Source: Verrucomicrobiales bacterium (GTDB lineage: Bacteria > Verrucomicrobiota > Verrucomicrobiia > Verrucomicrobiales > DEV007). Taken from it: a stretch of 64,000 nt of DNA. The notes beneath the pieces were generated by a model that saw only the letters and a program-made list of their open reading frames with translations, ran no database searches and had not been told where the DNA came from. Positions 62,010 through 64,000 of this stretch are shown here, piece by piece. Location of the stretch: contig DUBC01000048.1 of NCBI GenBank assembly GCA_012960505.1, positions 62,001 to 126,000 on the forward strand. The letters run 5' to 3'. A program made the translations under genes and the position numbers. Positions within the stretch are counted from its first letter, which is position 1. Every line of letters begins with the position of its first letter.

Positions 62010-63557
62010 CTAGCGCTCTTCTTTATCTCTAATTATTTTCGTGTCAACACCCCTTGAAACCACACTGCCATCTCTTTTCAGAATAATCTGGGCATCTCGG
62101 CGCGTTGCTACACTAGAATGTTTATTAAGTCTAATCTCTGGCCAATCATCTAGAACCATATCCTCAGTATCTCCAAAAAATGTAACCTTCCCGGCTTTAC
62201 CTAACTGAACTTCACCATTCACAGATCGCCGCTGCACTTGAACTTTTCCGTTCTCAGCCCCCAATGCAACTGCTTTTTCAATCACTCCTTTATTAGTAAA
62301 AGGACTCACATACGCAGTTAATTTCTCAGAAAAAAGATCAAATCCTGGATCTGTAACTGAAACATTACCTTCAAAAAAAAGTTCCCTATTTTTTGTTCCT
62401 GGCTTCATTCGATTAAATACAGCCCCTTTTTCAGCATCAATGATTGTCTGCCTATATGCCCCTTTAGAATTAGATTCTAATTGACCTCCTGTCTCTTCCT
62501 TAGAATCAGAAAATCCACGCCCTACTATTTGTGTTCTCACTGGCCCTTCCACAATCATCTCATCTCCTTTTAAAATAATCCGAGTACCAATTGATTTTGC
62601 TATTACACGGTTCCGACCCCGTTGAACACTAGGATAAATTTCTAATACAACCTCATCAAAACTATTCTCATCATTAACATTTTTAGCTTTATATGTCACT
62701 TTACCCGCCTTAGCTACTTGCAGTTCGTTATCAGACAAAATTCTTGTCACCACCACTTCTCTACCAGTTGCTTCAGCTAACTCCAAACGACCTCCTCCTC
62801 TATCACGCCTAGGATCCGCTTGTATCCCGTTTTTATTATTCTTATTCAATCGCTGAAACCGAGCCTCCAGACGATCACTTTTCATCATAAAATTAGGGTT
62901 TTTCATAACAACATTATCTTCGAATATAACAACCTGTACCTCCTCACCAAGACTGCTACTACCATCAAAGATAAGGCGCCCATCTGCCTCGATCACTGTC
63001 TCTAAATTATTTTCTTTAGCTGCTTTAACTCTTTCAGGCAACAATGTTGATGAAGGATTTTTTATAGGATTGCTTTTATCTGAATTATCGCTGTTAAGAT
63101 CTGGAGGGATAGGCAATTTTCCTAATTCTTGATCAATTGGACTAATCTTTTTGGGTTCATTCTCAGCTTGAATTTTGGTCTCTCCAACTTCCGAATCACC
63201 ACTCTTGTCTTTATTAATAAAATCTTCCGCAAAAGACTCTGCTGAAGAAACCTTTGATTTAATTTTTTCTATAGCTTTATCACTAAGCCGATCCGACGCA
63301 TTACGAACAGAATTACGTAAATCCTCATGTAGCCTATCTACAGATATTTTTTTATTAATTCGTAAAATTTCTTTTGCTACATCTCTCTTCCTAATCTCCT
63401 CAATTTCTTTCATCGCTTCGGCAAAGGAGTCGCCTTTTATTTTAGATAATCGATCCTTCTTAACCTTTGATTCATATGAATTATCTTTGCCCTGCCCCGC
63501 AAGATTCGGAGCGAGCAACACAATAAGAATCAAAGTAAGAGAATATTTATTTTTCAC
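62010..63557 (-). CDS. LptA/OstA-like secreted protein, enlarged
   Basis: This 515-residue protein has a signal peptide (MKNKYSLTLILIVLLAPNLAG), a charged helical stretch (25-160), and two beta-rich OstA-like units. The strands FDGSSSLGEEVQVVIFEDNV, VMKNPNFMMKSDRLEARFQR and ELFFEGNVSVTDPGFDLFSE show the xGNVxV-DPxF-xxxDxL pattern of LptA repeats. LptA bridges the periplasm during lipopolysaccharide transport. This version is about three times the usual length, with long inserts. It lies between the lptC-like gene (11-nt overlap) and lptB, the standard order. The LptA role rests on the fold pattern and context, not a full-length match. Confidence 0.75.
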   Translation of the reverse strand: MKNKYSLTLILIVLLAPNLAGQGKDNSYESKVKKDRLSKIKGDSFAEAMKEIEEIRKRDVAKEILRINKKISVDRLHEDLRNSVRNASDRLSDKAIEKIKSKVSSAESFAEDFINKDKSGDSEVGETKIQAENEPKKISPIDQELGKLPIPPDLNSDNSDKSNPIKNPSSTLLPERVKAAKENNLETVIEADGRLIFDGSSSLGEEVQVVIFEDNVVMKNPNFMMKSDRLEARFQRLNKNNKNGIQADPRRDRGGGRLELAEATGREVVVTRILSDNELQVAKAGKVTYKAKNVNDENSFDEVVLEIYPSVQRGRNRVIAKSIGTRIILKGDEMIVEGPVRTQIVGRGFSDSKEETGGQLESNSKGAYRQTIIDAEKGAVFNRMKPGTKNRELFFEGNVSVTDPGFDLFSEKLTAYVSPFTNKGVIEKAVALGAENGKVQVQRRSVNGEVQLGKAGKVTFFGDTEDMVLDDWPEIRLNKHSSVATRRDAQIILKRDGSVVSRGVDTKIIRDKEER

Positions 63558-64000
63558 TGTTTTCTTTCCTCTTTTGTATTGCTTCAGACATTAACCGAAC
63601 AGCACTTAAGACAGGAAATCGATAAGGCTTACTTGCACCAATATACAAATCTTCTCTATCGGACGATCTAACTAATTTGTCAGAATCATGCAAAACCATC
63701 CTCACTTTACCAATCATCCGTCCCTGTCGCTTATCAACATCAAACTCTATAGACTCTCCTGTTAGAGTAAAAAAATTAGGCCTGCTAACTTTAGTCACCT
63801 CCTTACTTTTAACCTTATTTCTCATAAGACTATAGGTGGCGCTCTTAAAATAAACTCGCATCTCTTTATTAGAGTCATTATAGAAATCAATGTTCATTCC
63901 TTTTAGATCTATGTCATCCTCTGTGATGCGCGTCATTTTTTCGGCACGTATTACACAATCTAATTTTCCATCCTTAAATTGAGGAATTTTAATCCGAATG
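63547..64000 (-). CDS. lptC: LptC-like protein, 5' end beyond window
   Basis: The frame continues upstream of the ATG at 63936 to the window edge without a stop. The added residues IPQFKDGKLDCVIRAEKM are what LptC/OstA proteins have near their start, so the real start lies to the right and the 63936 ATG is internal. Visible strands (GMNIDFYNDSNKEMRVYFKS, NFFTLTGESIEFDVDKRQGR) fit a periplasmic LptC fold. The tail (AIQKRKENSEK) overlaps the LptA-like gene by 11 nt, showing coupling. LptC docks LptA to the LptB2FG transporter. The membrane anchor is out of view. Confidence 0.7.
   Translation of the reverse strand, partial: IRIKIPQFKDGKLDCVIRAEKMTRITEDDIDLKGMNIDFYNDSNKEMRVYFKSATYSLMRNKVKSKEVTKVSRPNFFTLTGESIEFDVDKRQGRMIGKVRMVLHDSDKLVRSSDREDLYIGASKPYRFPVLSAVRLMSEAIQKRKENSEK

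Overview
The window is AT-rich bacterial DNA, most likely from a member of the PVC superphylum and probably a marine Verrucomicrobiota. Three things point there: paired DUF1501/PSD1 (DUF1549-DUF1553) secreted proteins; a DUF1080/PVC-type dehydrogenase/blue-copper fusion; and a CotH-kinase/lamin-tail giant protein. These sit beside Gram-negative envelope genes (an lptC/A/B-like set) and an HprK-HPr-EI regulatory PTS. No phage, insertion sequence or CRISPR array was seen.

Region 1 (1-25391, all minus strand) is the accessory part. A five-gene catabolic-looking block comes first in transcription order: DUF1080 fusion, PSD1, DUF1501, mandelate-racemase-like enolase, SDR. Next comes a 4007-residue PKS-NRPS megasynthase tightly followed by a sulfotransferase. 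A second DUF1501/PSD1 pair runs off the left edge. The megasynthase is the main discovery candidate. It has one fully reducing, C-methylating PKS module (KS-AT-DH-cMT-ER-KR-ACP) and one NRPS module (C-A-T) whose adenylation code reads as glycine. Its C-terminal domain is not a thioesterase or an ordinary NRPS reductase. It resembles cyanobacterial acyl-ACP reductase (AAR), including the catalytic-cysteine motif. The inferred product is a methyl-branched N-acyl-glycinal, perhaps reduced to an N-acylethanolamine and O-sulfated.

Region 2 (25706-41673) holds a coiled-coil membrane protein, a TrpG/PabA amidotransferase, two separate dGTPase-like HD hydrolases, the CotH giant, rho, yebC, a lysine-rich repeat protein, a NYN-domain protein, and the rpsO-pnp pair with leader and intergenic RNA structures.

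Region 3 (41735-54387) holds a YcgQ/YcgR-like membrane pair with a His-Asp repeat, the 2-oxoglutarate dehydrogenase E1 and E2 genes, a four-gene Gld-type ABC exporter operon, and the menaquinone/ubiquinone methyltransferase.

Region 4 (54388-64000) holds a decayed rmuC remnant, a Tat-exported glycosylasparaginase, a candidate structured RNA ending in a strong terminator, a tRNA-Leu(CAG) gene with a decayed copy nearby, a royal-jelly-family beta-propeller gene, ptsI, ptsH, hprK, and lptB, lptA and a partial lptC-like gene that enters from the right edge.
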